Of a stretch of DNA of 64,000 nt, positions 1-13,140 are shown piece by piece. The stretch lies in NCBI GenBank assembly GCA_020698575.1, contig CM036252.1, positions 24,216,706-24,280,705 of the forward strand. Direction: 5' to 3'. A program made the translations under genes and the position numbers. Within the stretch, counting starts at the first letter, position 1. Every line of letters starts with the position of its first letter. Source of the stretch: Bostrychus sinensis (Eukaryota > Chordata > Actinopteri > Gobiiformes > Eleotridae). Under the pieces are notes generated by a model. The model was not told where the DNA came from and made no database searches. It saw only the letters and a list, made by a program, of their open reading frames with translations.

Positions 1-3000
1 AGTACCTGTACTTTGCAAATACTTCCAGGAGGTTTCAGTCATGTTATTACTGTAGTACAGTGAACTATGTGGGTAAAAATAATTATGATTCATAGTCATA
101 TCAAAGTAAAATAATCCATAAATTTTTATATTGGTGTCATACATTTGCAGTCATCACCTGGCCCTGATTCTGAACTTTCAACTTTATGTAACTTTGGTGA
201 ACTGACACCTCCATGATGCTTCTTTGAGAACATTTCCAGACCTCATCCAGACCGTTTAAGATTCTTTTCTTTCTATAGACGCACAGAAACGACCCATGTG
301 CCTGCTCAGGTTTCTCTGTCCATGCCAGGCAGCAGTCCACTCACACAGATGTGGCGCTCACATGCAAGTCTTAACTTTCCAAACTCATGTCTATGCAATA
401 CGGGGCTAAACCACGGCCCTACTTCAGACACAGGGCGGGTTCTGGCCTGTCAAAGTGATGCAACTCGATCCAGTGTCTTCTTGGCAGTGTACAGCCCACA
501 CCCAGTGAGAGGACATGCACCTGCCGTCCCCAGTGACCGTGATCAGCAAAAGAGCCACACACACATCACTCAAAACTCTCCGGCGAAGGACAGACTCACC
601 AACTAACCCGAGATTATGTTTAACAGGATTACATCTGGATTGCCCTACTAATAAAATTCTTCCACAGTAGTCAAATTACAGGAGCTGACAGGAGACTGTA
701 AAAAAAAAAAGTGATCGTTTTAAAGACTGCGAGGCTAAAAATACCCGAGCCTCAACTTCCCAAGAGGCCTAGTTTATTCTCAAGAAAACCCATCCCATTT
801 CAGATATCAAAGTACTCAAGTCATTTTGCTGTTTACTGCTCACTGATTATGACATGATGTGACATATCAGAGAGAAGCATAGAAAATTCAAACCTTTTGG
901 TGCCACTGCTTCCTCATTTAAGTGGCAATATGTTTACGCACGTGAGATTTGTGTGCCTTATACCCATGACGCATGAACAAATACTCGTCAGCCAAAAGTC
1001 AACAAATCATTCAGAATAAATTAGCAACACGTCAACACAGCTATCCATTGCTTTAAAATTGCCTGTGAAGGATTATACTGTAAATGATGATCCCACAGGG
1101 GTCAATTCTGGGGCTTGTCCGCTTTGTTCTTTAAATCTCTCTGTTTACGTAAATAGATGCATTGATAATCCCCTTTGGTTTTGTAAAACTAAAATTAGGT
1201 CCCATGATCATACCAGTTCAAAATCACTGAAATCATCAATGAGTTTTGTGATGTGATGTAATCATAAATTCTAAGGCAGTTTCTCTGTTGTACATGCTAC
1301 ACAACACTGCTGATATGTCATCTATAATCAACTTCAAAAACAATCTCTGCAATGCAGGCCATGAAAAACAAGAGGGCTGTAACATGATGAATGACAGTGA
1401 CCCCATGTTAGGCCCATAGCTCTTGACTAAACCAAATTCCGGTTAAGGATTAGTCATAAAGTTAGTGTCAAATGTTACACATAGTCCAATTAACTACCAA
1501 TTAGTCATGTAAGACCTATAAACAAACCATGACATTTTACTAATATTTTCGTATGCATTTGGATCTGGAGAAGTAGTTCGTAAGATAAGCCCAGTGTAGT
1601 GTGTCAGGCAGTGACCAGATGCAGGCCACAGGACACGACCTCCGGAGCCTTTCATCGCTGTGGCACTCCTTTCAAGTCAGTGCCAGGAAACGCACTGACA
1701 CTAGATCTAAAGTGAATCCCTGATTGTAAGACCTAGACTGTTTTCTTACTTTAGCTACTTCCTTTAAAAGTATTTACATAAAAATATACTAAGGTGAATC
1801 ATTTTCTATTTGTTACTTTTTTATTTAAAGCATTCTAATGAGGGTTTCCCTTTATGTTGCACTGCACTATACAAATTGTGGTTCTTAGTGATAAATTAAT
1901 TTTACTTGAACCATCTGTAAAATGGCAGGCGCACTGCCATTATCTAAAAAAAATAAGCAAGTAAATCTTCATGTTTAGCAGTGAGAGATTTAAGGTATAG
2001 CCAAAAATTATATAGCCAGCTTCTATGTTTTATGTTTCTATGTTGCACTAATGAGAAATTGTGCCCTACTGACTAAACCTACTCTTTAGTACTCCAGGGG
2101 CAACATGCCCTACTGTTCATCAGTAATATCAAAACAATTCATGTCTGAAAGTGGCATTGAAATTTGGGATTTTCTTCTAACTGACAACCTTAAGCATTCA
2201 CAAATAAATTAATGCCAGGCCTTTTTTTTGTTTGATTTATATGAACAATAAAGTAAAAACATCCCTATTGCTAGTACTGAGTACTGTTTTTAGCTCTTTT
2301 ACTCGCCCCTTGAGTGAAAATATCCATCTTACATGATGCCAGCTGAAAGACTGAAGGAAAGTTGGAAGATCCATTATGGTATAAAACTCTTATTAGGCTG
2401 CATGGAAATATGAGCAGCAGCCAAAAACAACTCTCTGCCCAAGACACTGGAGTTGCTGGCCTTTTAAAGACAACAAGTCTATGGCGGACATGCAGAAGCT
2501 CAGTGTGACCCTCGTCATTTGGGCCAGGGCCAGATCTCAGGGGCTTTAGACAGGGCTCATAAGTAAACAGCGTCCGGATCTTCATTGAGGCGCCACCGCA
2601 GGGTCACACGGTATACCCATTTCTCACACCAGCACTTCTCAGCCAGTTAAAAATGACTCCAGCCAACAAACACAGAATGTGACCGTGGTATAGACTGGTT
2701 TCTTTTGAACGGAAGAGGTTGACGATTACAAGACACATACAGGGCATGGCGGGACAGGGCCATCTTGCAAACACTGCCTGCCCCTCTAACAAATTAACTA
2801 CAATCATTTCAACCTGTTTTTTGGACTGATAATTATTTTTGGAATGTTTTTAAGTAATGAATGCAATAGTGTGTTGTATTGCCCAGAATGCTGATGTTGC
2901 TCTGTGTTGACTCCATACTAATTGCCACACACAAGTTTTCATAACAGGTCAATGCTCAAAGGTATGCACAACTGCATTTTAAATATTTGCATGCACTTTG

Positions 3001-4272
3001 TGTTTAACTTCCAGGCGGGTATTTCCCTCAGTCAATAGGGGTGTAAATCGCCACTTTCTTCACGATACAATATTATATTGATACAGTGGACTCTAGGTAT
3101 ATGATATCCAGTGATACCTCAGAGACTGCCACAAAATGATCACGATATCATCCGATATAAAGGCTCACAATCAATATATCAATGGTATCTGCTTATTTAA
3201 CCAAATATTTAGTCTAAATAAAAAGCTATTGCGTATATATTATATGTATTTTATTATTTATTATTTTATGTATTATTTAAACTGAATATTAAAATTTAAT
3301 TTAAATAATTTTTATTAGTGTTTATAACGTTTTAAATGCTTCAGATTCAATTAGAATAAAATGAACATTGAAATAAATTGCTGTGAAGTATATTCATGTT
3401 TATACGTAAAGTTGTAAATTGTTATATAGTATAGTTATAATCCTCGCTTTAATGAGGACACTCCCAAAAAGGTGCCGTTTGTTATCTGTAGCTAATGTCA
3501 ACAGAAGCACACTGGTGCATCCCTTTGTTGTGCCAAGCTCGTGAGTATTTTATCCTGAAACAGTCCAGAGCTCCATCACAGCAGATGAATTAACTCTAAA
3601 CTATGTTGCTCTAAACTTCATGGGAATGAAGAGTTTTTGCAGACATTTCCCTCGATAATTACCTTTCCTTTCCTTCGATAATTACTTTTACTTTGTTTAC
3701 ACTCTGTAAAGTTAGGCAGCGGAAGTTGACAGACAAAAAAAGTGACAAAAACCTAGGTTATTACAGTATGGTTGTTTGTGATACTGGTATAGTTGGTTAT
3801 TATATTAATAAAAATAATCAAATTAAATGTGAGGCACAGCAATAGCAATTTAAACACAGTTTTCTCACACTGCTGTGCTATACACTGAAGGCTGAAGCTG
3901 CTATTAGCACGCACAGCAGAAAAAATATATGCAGACTTTGAAAATGCTATGGAAAACTTAGTAATCATAAAATAAATCACGCAATCTGAAGCCTACAATG
4001 TGTTGATTTCTGTAAAGAGGCAGAAAAAACAAATAGCATGCATTTGTGTACTCACTGGGTTGCTTTAATTTATCGAGCACTTTAGGATCTTGTAAGAAGA
4101 CTATAGACCTTGTTTGTGGACACAGGGCAAAATACAGTAACTGTTTTTACACTGCGAGTACATATTGCCAGCTGTGGGTTTGCTAATGTTGTTCTATGTT
4201 TCCAACAAACATAAAAAATAACCAAACATTCAAATTGAACAACCTCAAATTTAAACTGAATAAAATTCTTAC
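1..4272 (-). other. stim2: stim2 intron 2 (partial), no exon seen
   Basis: Read as the intron that follows stim2 exon 2 on the minus strand. I looked on the minus strand for the next conserved STIM exon (the canonical helix leading into the SAM domain) and did not find it, so exon 3 lies past the left edge. Short open frames at 137-340, 2271-2585 and 2604-2807 show no recognisable protein. The stretch 3035-3200 resembles the end of a hAT-type fish transposon; the rest is AT-rich unique-looking DNA. Confidence 0.6.
3035..3200. mobile_element. hAT-like transposon end, degenerate
   Basis: The stretch starts with GGTGTAAATCGCCACTTT and continues with several copies of 'cgata' and 'gatatca' (ACGATACAATATTATATTGATAC, then ATCACGATATCATCCGATAT, each read as overlapping short motifs). 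This resembles the subterminal region of fish hAT-type elements as I remember them. No second terminus or target duplication was found, so only one end or a remnant is present. The family assignment is inference. Confidence 0.35.
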
Positions 4273-4403
4273 CTCTACGCTCTCGTTGACCTCTATCTCT
4301 CCATCATTGTCGTCATCCAGTTGTTTGTGGATGTGGCGTAGAGCTTCTAAACTGAAGCGGTCGGCCTCGCCCATGCATGGTGGCATCACAATGAGACAGG
4401 GGT
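4273..4403 (-). CDS. stim2: stim2 coding exon 2: conserved Cys pair and canonical EF-hand
   Basis: STIM2 is a single-pass ER membrane protein that senses luminal calcium and opens Orai channels at ER-plasma membrane contacts. This exon encodes residues 45-88 of the prediction. It opens with DPC and contains Cys47 and Cys54, matching the conserved luminal cysteine pair of STIM proteins. It continues with the highly conserved DRFSLEAL / IHKQ helix. The calcium-binding loop is Asp74-Glu85 (DDDNDGEIEVNE) with Asp at loop positions 1, 3 and 5, Gly at 6, Ile at 8 and Glu at 12, so it should bind calcium. The acceptor is TTTGTAG at the high end and the donor is GTAAGA at the low end. The first codon is split one base into exon 1, and the phase fits exon 1 exactly. 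The DDDxDG loop fits STIM2 better than STIM1. Whether it is teleost stim2a or stim2b cannot be decided here. Confidence 0.93.
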
Positions 4404-7400
4404 CTACAAAGGACAAAACACAACATGCATGGGATCAAATACGGTCCATGCAAGCACATGAATATAACTTATTATTGTGGCCATAGTACATTTTTCTGTG
4501 CAATATTTAATAGTAATTTGAATATATTGGGGGTGGGGGTGGGCTTTCTTTGAAGACAAAAATTTGCAGGTTTCTTTACGTAATTCAAATTTGGACATTT
4601 GGACATAGCAGGAAGCGGCATCAGACATGTTTGCACACCTTTAAGTAATTTTCCTGAAGCCTTCTGGGATGAACTATACCCTCCCTCTTGGTATTTTACT
4701 ATTTGAATTTAGGTCAGGTCACGAGTGCATACAAACACTATGTAAATAACAAAACCTACTTAGTCATAGTCTGCTGAAATTAAAAGAAATCTTCCAAACA
4801 GTTGCTGAGTGTGAAAGATTAGATTATTCTTCTTTAGGTCACTGCTGGTCATGTCGTGTGCTGTTGTCATTCCTCGAGCGTCCCCAGACAGCTCTCTTCC
4901 TCTCATTCGCTTTTATTCAGGCTCCATTGGGGAAAAGAGTCCATGATTACGGGCCTCTGAAGCAGTGGCCCGTTTGAGCTGGCCGGGTGCCAACATGTCA
5001 CAGTGGAGCCGAACACTGACACTCACATAAACAAGATAAAAACAATTGTAAGACTTCTCTATATTCAAAGTAACACAAAATTTACAAAGAGGAACTGTTT
5101 GGTGCAAGTTGCTGATAAAATATTTCTGTGAAGTTTGGGCCATGTGATTATGTCCTGGAGTGGCACCATTTTGCAAAAGATCATATAAAATATAAAAAAT
5201 AAAAAATAAAAAGATGAAAAATACTTCCTTGTACGCTACTGTCCAAAGACAAGTACAGTATGTATAGGGGAAATGGTAAACATAAATCTACTCTGGTGAT
5301 TGTGAGTGCATGGTTGTCTGCATGTGTATGTCTGCCTGTGTTGGTCATGCGATTAACTAGCTAGCGGCGTACCCAACCTCAAACCGATCGTATAATAATG
5401 ACAATTTTTTTTTACATTACACAAGTTTGTTTTTGATCAAACATAATCTAGTATTCATATAATATGTTTGAGACTACAATTAGCAGCTTTAGCTAGCTTG
5501 ATTTAAAAAAATCCTTTTGGACGCTCCCTTTTCTTTTCTTTTTTGGGTTACTACAGCAGATTTGCATATTTAATTTGATATAGGTTTCATACAAGATGCC
5601 CTTCCTGTCTCGACCCTCTCCATCAGCACTAGGAGTACACTAGTTTGTGGCCCCTTGCAGCTGGGTTTGATATTTTGGCTACCTTGATTAATTGACATGA
5701 AACGGGAAGACACAGCTGGCTCTGTCAGACTAAAGGAAGTCTTATCAGCTTTTACTGACACTTTGTTTTGTTATTATCCCCAAACTAGATCTCGTTTATC
5801 CCCTATTTGTTGTTTTGTTGACTCCTTTCTACTCATCTACATAATCTGCATATTTGTCCAGACTGAAAGCCACTGCTTAAATTTTGAGTTATCTTTTAAT
5901 ATTTGATTTGGATTTTCTGAGAGCAGACAGTGACTTGCACGTCTTGCCATTTGGCGAGGGGGCAGAAGGAGACATCTGACTGGACTAATGCCCGCGGCTA
6001 AGTTTGGACGAGCGGACCCTGGGGAGGATGTCCGTGCTGAGCTGTGGAGCCAGAACTGGAGAAGACAGAGCAGTGGCAGGCAAAAGCCAAAAGTAACCGA
6101 GACTTGGTAACATGTGTTTGGTGTGAACAGATACTATAAGACAACTTAATGCTTTGTTGACTTCCCATTTATAGGAGCAAGCACAGTGTAAAACTACTAA
6201 ATGCTTTTGTTACAAAAGTAAACACTAGTCAAAATGATAGCATGATATTGGAAAAATGTAGTAAGCAATAACTATTCTGAATGCTGAAAGATAATAATAT
6301 CTGCATTATTTGAATGCCCAAACTGAAGTAGTATGTAGTATTATGAAGTATTGCTGAAGACTTAAAACTGAGGTATTAAAAAGAGTAACTGCCACACAAC
6401 AAAGACTAAATCAGAGGTTTTTATTTTGCACTACCGCATTTTATATAGGCCAAAATTTGAGTAAAGTGTAAACTACACAATACAAGTTGTTCTCTGCAAT
6501 ATGCATACCTCATTATAGATACTGCAATACCAATGTAATACTATGTCATGAACGGTGGAAAGAAACAAAGATATTGTTTTGGTGTGGAACTGGGTCACTG
6601 TCTAGATTCAGGCTGAAGATATGTCTTGACGGAGACCTGCAGCTGTCTGAGTGTTTCTAAATTACATTGGGTTTATATACAACACTGTGTGGGGTGCAAT
6701 GGCTGTCCGCATGCTCTAAAAAGGAAGAGGGTGAAAAGTAAAAGTGCAATTAGCATTTTTGCCAGTAAGTTGCAAAAATTGAAAAAAATAAGAAAGAAAA
6801 TAGAAAAACATCCCATCATTCAAACAAGAAATAGCTCATGTGTCATGGACCTTATCTGCCTGACCATAAAGTGTCCACTGCTTGAGAACAAGTTACATAA
6901 TGCATTTGCTTAACCTGCTGGAGTTTATAAAGGCTGCTGTTTGCATAGCATGCATATCTATTTGACTGTATGTTTATTTAGAAAAGCCTCCTCTTTCCTT
7001 GTGTTTTACATGTGCCATATACTGTAGATGAAGGCACATCTTTGTAACTTCACAAACATGCTTTTTTCTTCCTATACTGGTGTCCTAATTCTGTTCCCAA
7101 CGTAATATTTTGTTCATTCTGAGGGAAGATCATTTGAAGATAAAACACTGTCATTTACCCCTGTGAAATTAACTAATGTGACAGCACAAGCGTTCCCTTC
7201 CCAGATATGTTTTTAAGTATGTTTTGGAAGACTTGCAAATGATGAGTTTTGTGACAGGAAGTGACCTGTGCTGACCCTGAAGCGTTCCAGGGGGAGTCAC
7301 TGAGATTTGAAATAGCAGTCCCGTGCGCTGACAAAATTGGAAAGCACAAACTTATTTTTAACTCATCAGACACACAGTTGTCAGGATGTAAAAGCGTAAC

Positions 7401-7794
7401 AATGGCAGAGGTCTCCCTTGTTCACACACACACAGATGTTAAGTACACACATGCGGCATGCAAATACAAGGAGGAAGCTGTTTTACAATAACACACTCTG
7501 TGCCAGCTCTGAGAAAGGCTGTCACTGGGGCTGGCAGGTTGGCTTCAAAAGAATCTGATAACAAAAGCATTTAGCTGTCAGACACATACTTTAAAGTGAA
7601 TAGCAGTACTTCAGACTACTACGTGTATGTCATTAAGAGTGCAGGCAGTATTGCTGGAGCTGTTTAGGAGAAGACAGGAGCTGCTACGTGGCCTCTAGGG
7701 CGTTTACGGTGACCCTGGCCTTTGGGACAGGAGGCCAATAGCAGACTCTGCCAGCCCACAGAGAATTGTGGTAGACTACACACAGGTATCCCTA

Positions 7795-7875
7795 TTGCCT
7801 AAAGCTGGTGTGCCTAACTAATGCAGGTGTGCCTAATGCAGGTGAGCCTACCTAATGGAGGTGTGCCTAATTCTA
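7795..7875. repeat. Imperfect tandem repeat, GTGTGCCTAA units
   Basis: At least four units built on 'gtgtgcctaa...tgcag/tggag' occur within about 80 bp (for example TGTGCCTAACTAATGCAG, then GTGTGCCTAATGCAG, then GTGAGCCTACCTAATGGAG). Units are 15-22 bp and diverged, indicating an old local expansion in stim2 intron 1. The unit resembles part of a Tc1-type terminal repeat, but that could be coincidence. Confidence 0.55.
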
Positions 7876-8031
7876 GTTAATCCAATAATTGTCTGCTAAC
7901 ATGTGCAACCCAAATGTGATTTTTGACAAACTAGCCTGGCCGTAGACAGCATCTTTGTGTTGCACAGATTTGAATGAATTTAAGCTGGATTTCCAGTGGC
8001 ATTACCAGCAATTATGACCAGTAGGCCTTTG

Positions 8032-8075
8032 TTATTAAATAAAATGTATTTCATAAAACACATTTTATTTAATAA
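8032..8075. repeat. Perfect 16-bp AT-rich inverted repeat
   Basis: The left arm TTATTAAATAAAATGT (8032-8047) is exactly complementary to the right arm at 8060-8075, with a 12-nt loop. It merges into an AAT microsatellite on the right. The arms are nearly all A/T, so a structural or functional role is doubtful. Confidence 0.6.
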
Positions 8076-10017
8076 TAATAATAACAACAGTGAATATTGC
8101 CACTGTATTTCACAAACACGTTTCTTCAAATAAGCACCAAAATGAAAGTGCCACGAGAACAGTATTTTAAATATAATATAAATAATATTGTCAACACTAC
8201 AAGATATTTTTCAGTAATAAAAAAATATATATATCAATACCACCATTCTTAATAATGATAATGATATATTAAATATTTTATATACACCTTTGGACAGATT
8301 ATGTAGTTTAAAATGTTTACTTGTGAAGGCTTGTCAATTCTAAAACAAAATAGGCTGAAGAGGTATTTGAATTATGCAAAGCATTTGAAAGAGAATCTGG
8401 TTCATTGCAAATATTTGGAATTATTCGCTTGAGGTACCTCTCCAAATTTTACAAATTCCATAGCTAAGGTGTGACTTACACAGTACTGCTGAAGCTTCTG
8501 TACACAGTTATAACAAGATTTTACCACTAATATTTCTATGATGATAGATAATAATAGCTAAGAGGCTGGATGATGGTCAGTAGTAGATTTGGGTTTCTTT
8601 TTTAAATTTTGCATCATTAGCTGTTTCCTATTCTCTCACATTTTGTTTCCATTTTCACTGAGGTGGCTCATAACAACATGTAGGTGGTTCTGAAGAAGAC
8701 ACTAATAAGGAAGCATCTCTCAGCAAAAACAGCACCTGCTATAAGATAGTGGGAACAGTGCGTCAACTTTAGCTGCTAATGCTAAATGCTATCGGCTAAA
8801 AAACATTGACTGTCTTAGCCTCCTTTGTTTCTGGTCAAACATGGACTGCTGTCTTTTGCTCAAGAATATACAAATCTAATAGTTTATACAAAGTTTAAAC
8901 AAAGAGTATTCAGATAAAAGTTAATGTAGCATGCTAATGTTGTAGCATACTGGTTTTGAATTTAAGTGCAATCTGCAAATCAGTGCTAACTATCTTCAAT
9001 CATCAGCAAAGATTTTATTGGGGGCAATTCAAAATTACTTTTTGAATCTGCCTTATGATTCACGCTAACTAAAAGGTAATTAGCCTAGCATAACTGCACT
9101 TTATAAAAGACAGAAGCAGCAACTGAAAAACAAAATGTCTTTGTGTTGAAAGGTTTAATTTTACAGGTTTGCTTGACTATTTCCACTGTTTAACAGTGTC
9201 AGCCATGTCAACAGGTCATCACATCTACGAGCATAATGCTCAAGTCAAAGCTTTTAACCAATAAACACATTTCTCTGTGAACTTAGAGGTGACTGGAGTT
9301 CATGTACAGCATTTAGCCAGTGTCCAATTCACTAAACTCAAATCATGCAAAGTGGGGGAGGGATCTGATGCCCCTTATAAGCAGAGCCCATATGGTAGTG
9401 TCATAAGTCAAGCTGTCGGGTCAGTATTAAAGACGAGTAAATAAAACTTGTGCAGAGGGTACCATTTCAGCTCATCAGCATCCATTAATGACACAAATAT
9501 CATTAGCTATCTTCAAATGCCACCAGCTATGCCAGCGTCAAGGCGTCAAGAAAAAGTCAATGATGAGGAATCGTGATACAGAAAGTGTTGGGGTGCTATT
9601 CTCAGTTTGCATAAGCTGTTAAATAACAATGCCATGAGCGCATATATTTTGAAGTTCCTGATGTCCTTGTGAAACAAAAGAAGTATGTCATTGCAATGCT
9701 TTGAGATTTTGTGAAATACAGAATGGCAAGGCTACAGTGCAATTAATAAGCAAACCACAGGCATGTCGAATAAGGATCTTGCCAACACAATGGTACAGAT
9801 GTCTCAACAAAGCATATTATAAACCATGTCTTGCCATTTGGAGATTTACCTAGTGCAAATAAATTAAGGTGTTGTGATTGAATCCAGAATTCCATAATAT
9901 TAGCCTTGTGACCCATTGATTCCCTTCACCACGTAGGTGTTTTTGTCAGCGTCGGCCTGCTCACTTTCTGGACCCGAAAATTTTAAACAATTCTGTGCCA
10001 TTGCAAGAAAGGAGCAA

Positions 10018-10215
10018 AGATACTCCAACCACAAGGGGTCAGTAATGGAACAACTTTCATAGTTTTAGCAGATTCTTTACAATTGTAAGCTATAGGTGCA
10101 TTGTAGTTCAATGGATAGAGCATTTACCATAGAACACCTTGGTTTCAGGTCTGGGCCCCCATATGTTTACTATTGTGAGACAGGGCCAATGCCTTGCCTG
10201 ATATCTGCTCTCTTC
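10018..10215 (+). repeat. Dimeric tRNA-related SINE-like repeat, copy 1
   Basis: The copy begins near 'actccaaccacaagggg', carries a tRNA box-A-like segment (TGTAGTTCAATGGATAGAGC at about 10110) and ends in 'ttactattgtgagacaggg' followed by 'ccaatgccttg'. The same order of blocks recurs at 30643, 32582, 35289, 37745, 39325, 40660, 63640 and, on the other strand, at 17870. The family is not named. The tRNA origin is inferred from box A plus a weak box B. Confidence 0.6.
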
Positions 10216-10440
10216 AAGTGATTTCCTGGAGCCAGAACAAACTGAAACAGATTTAGCACAACTGGATATTTAACACCTCAGAAAGAAAAAGGCAGTACCA
10301 ACATACACAGATTTTATTTAGCTAAGAAAGTGAAATGGTCTGGCTGACGAGGCTAGTATGATGTATAACATGGAATATCATTAAATACTGCAGTTCAGTC
10401 TTTTGTTTGTGTACATTATTTAATTATATAAGAGAAATTT

Positions 10441-10688
10441 GGGTGCACAGTGGCAAAGTGGTTAGCGCTCCTGCCTTTTATTAGGGTAAGCACAGGTTTG
10501 CTTCATGGGCCGGCCGACACAAGATCTCTAGGAGTAGTCTGTACACTCCAGCTCCCTCCCGCTGTGCAAATAAATGTATGTGAACTGCTCATTGTAAATG
10601 AATGGTTGTTTTTCAGTGTATGTCCATAGTTGCTGGGATGGGCCACTCACGACCCCTCAGAGGAATAAGCAGAAGAAGATAAATGAAA
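10441..10688 (+). repeat. tRNA-derived SINE, diverged copy
   Basis: It starts with GGGTGCACAGTGGCAAAGTG and ends with 'gaataagcagaagaagataaatgaa'. It aligns by eye to the intact SINE at 24636-25036 (same tRNA-like head, same 'ctgggat..ggc.cac.cgacccct' 3' block), with an internal deletion and many substitutions. It is older than the copies at 24636 and 59641. Confidence 0.7.
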
Positions 10689-11482
10689 GTCAGTACATTT
10701 CCAGTTCATTGCAAAGGCCACTCTAAACACAAAGTTTAAGATTAATTCAAGTGTATTGTCCCAAATGTCAACAGCAATATGTTTAAATACCAAGAAGATA
10801 AAACCTTTTATCTCCTCTTGAATTGGTTCATATAGAAAAAAGCTCCTATTCTATCTGACCTACAGCAATTTCACCATTACAAGGGTATCTCTCCTCCTTC
10901 ATGGGCAAATATAATCCTCTGCTTAGGCCACAAATTAAAACAGAGCAGACAACTAGAGCAAAACGTGTAGCGGCCCACCATGATCAAATCCTAAAACTTC
11001 CAGAAAAGGAGACACTCTTTATGCCCGAGCGTCCCAGGAATGTCTCAATAACAACCCAAACACGAAATGCCTGATGGATGTGGCTGGAAGTACAGACAAA
11101 AATAGGTAGAACCATGCCTTTGATGTGCTCCAATAGATAAACTGTGAAAAACTATAGAAGGGTATGTGGGATCACATGCTAGGCAGAGTTTAAAGCATTA
11201 CACAACTAGATTTACTGTCAAACTGCAAGTATTAGAGGATAAATCACTTGGTCACGCACACAAGTGTGATGGTTGAGATTACGTGCCCCTCATCTATTAC
11301 ATCATCTGAGGGCAAAAATCTATGGGTCAAGACTTTCCCACTTGAGAATACTTATTCTTAGAAAGAGGTACTTCAAGTCTGCCAAATATTAGTAATGGGG
11401 CATGAAATATGTATTTTAGGAAAACTAGAGTTAGCGTTAGTCAGTCAATTTACAAGCAAGTAGAGAAAGTAATGCTGAAAGT

Positions 11483-12436
11483 TAAGGGTGCTCCAATCGA
11501 TCTGCCGCGATAGGTCATCATGGCTAAAAATAGAGTGATCGGTGATCGGTAAAATGGGACGATCAGAAGGGCCGATCGAATTACAACAAACACGTCTACT
11601 GACCTGCAACTCCGGTTTGATTAAACAGCAGTAGCGTTATTCTAGCAGTGTTTGTAAGTTAAGCCCTGGTTATAACTAACACAAACCTGCCCTGGAACTG
11701 CTGCTTTATGTCCCCGCTTTGTCTCCGCCTGCTCCTGGAGCGCACGGGACAGAACCGAGGCGCAGCAGTGCGTGTATTTGCAAACGCCAACGCAAATAGG
11801 GCTAGAGCTAACCCGCTAACATTTACGTTAAAAGCATCAAGAAAGTTCGGAGTCTGCCTGTGTCTTGTTACGCGGAGAAACCTGCGTTTTGTGACTTAAA
11901 CCGCACCAAATGGCTGCTAATGGAAAGAGAAAGTAAAAATGCAGCCCATGTGTCCGTGTGTCTAAAGGGAGCACCTTTCATCGTTGTCTTCTCTGCTCTC
12001 TTTGCATGTTTTTTTCGTTCAGATGTTGTCAAAACTGGCTGCAGGAGCTGCTCTTTAGTCCACTGTGTTTCAACCTGGTTTGCCTTTCGCGGACGCAGGC
12101 GCTGCACTCGCGGGCTTGCACTAAAGACACCAATTAAGAACAGCTGATTTTTACATCAGCGGAGCGTTCAAACAAAACCACACAGACACTGGGCACACAT
12201 TAAAGGGCAAAAATAATGCAACAAAACCTCTTCTAAAACAAAAATAAGTAGAATTTTGTTGTACTTTTACATTTACAAAAACTACAGTATTTTTCAAGTG
12301 TAAATAATAATAGTCCACAAAGATTACATTACTAAATTGAAGCCCATGTGATCGTATCGGCCATGATCGGTATCAGCCGATCACAGCAAAGGCTGATCTG
12401 TGATCAGCCTCAAAAATCCTGATCAGAGCACCCTTA
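11483..12436. mobile_element. Non-autonomous hAT-type DNA transposon, 954 bp
   Basis: The terminal inverted repeats are TAAGGGTGCTCCAATCGAT at the left and, read on the other strand, TAAGGGTGCTCTGATCAGG at the right. The flanking 8-bp direct repeats are CTGAAAGT (11475-11482) and CTGAAAGC (12437-12444), seven of eight matching; 8 bp is the hAT signature. Both subterminal regions hold clustered GATCGG/CCGATC motifs. The interior (11640-12150) is GC- and CpG-richer than its surroundings. Short open frames there (for example 11708-11899 and 11860-12147) do not look like a transposase, so the copy is non-autonomous. Confidence 0.85.
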
Positions 12437-13074
12437 CTGAAAGCGCATGTAAACATCTTATTTTGATTTGGTGGATATTGAACAGTAATGCAAATTTCTC
12501 TTGATTGGAGTAACATGTCTAGATATGCAATTCGTTATACTGTACATGTGAATACAACCAATACATTTTATTTTTTTATTATTTTTATTTTTTTGTAGGC
12601 CTACACAATATTTAAACAATTCCTGATCAACATCAAAACAAATCATTTTTTACTGGGTTATTACTGTCCTTTGCAAAAAGTGCAATTAAAAATACAACCA
12701 TTACTTTATCTTGCTTACAGACAAACAAAAAAACATAATTTAATAAAGTGAATGCCACAGAAAAAAACTAATGCTGAATAACATTGTTGTATGTCAGTCA
12801 TGGACCATCAAAACCCTAACCTCTACCTACAATAGCTTTGTAAATAAACAGATGACGGGCTCTCTTGGCAGCTTCTCTGTTTCATTTTGGAAGGGGAAAT
12901 AAGAGATAAATGTAATGCCATTGGACACTTCCTCCTGTGTTTGCATGGGAATGTCTCGCTGACAGACTTTGTAAATGAGACAGGAATACACATCTGACTC
13001 CCTGCCAGCTTCCTGTGTGTGTCTTTTCCTCTCCTGCTCAACAGGATGCTTTTGTTTTTTTTAAATATAAAAAC

Positions 13075-13076
<2 letters not shown>

Positions 13077-13111
<35 letters not shown>

Positions 13112-13140
13112 AGTAGTAGTAGTAGTAGTAGCAGCAGCAG
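13077..13140. repeat. TAG trinucleotide microsatellite
   Basis: About 20 units of TAG occur with a GTGGTGG interruption near the middle and a run of CAG units at the right end. It lies within stim2 intron 1 and is likely length-polymorphic. Confidence 0.9.

Noticed and set aside
2271..2585. 104-codon minus-strand frame that might have been stim2 exon 3
   Set aside because: It contains none of the expected STIM helix or SAM-domain residues and no fitting acceptor/donor pair.
8032..8075. Functional hairpin in stim2 intron 1
   Set aside because: The stem is perfect but almost entirely A/T and next to an AAT microsatellite, so chance or slippage is the simpler explanation.
11708..12147. Overlapping frames in the GC-richer core of the hAT element
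   Set aside because: They are short, overlap on both strands and show no BED zinc finger or hAT dimerisation block, so no transposase is claimed.
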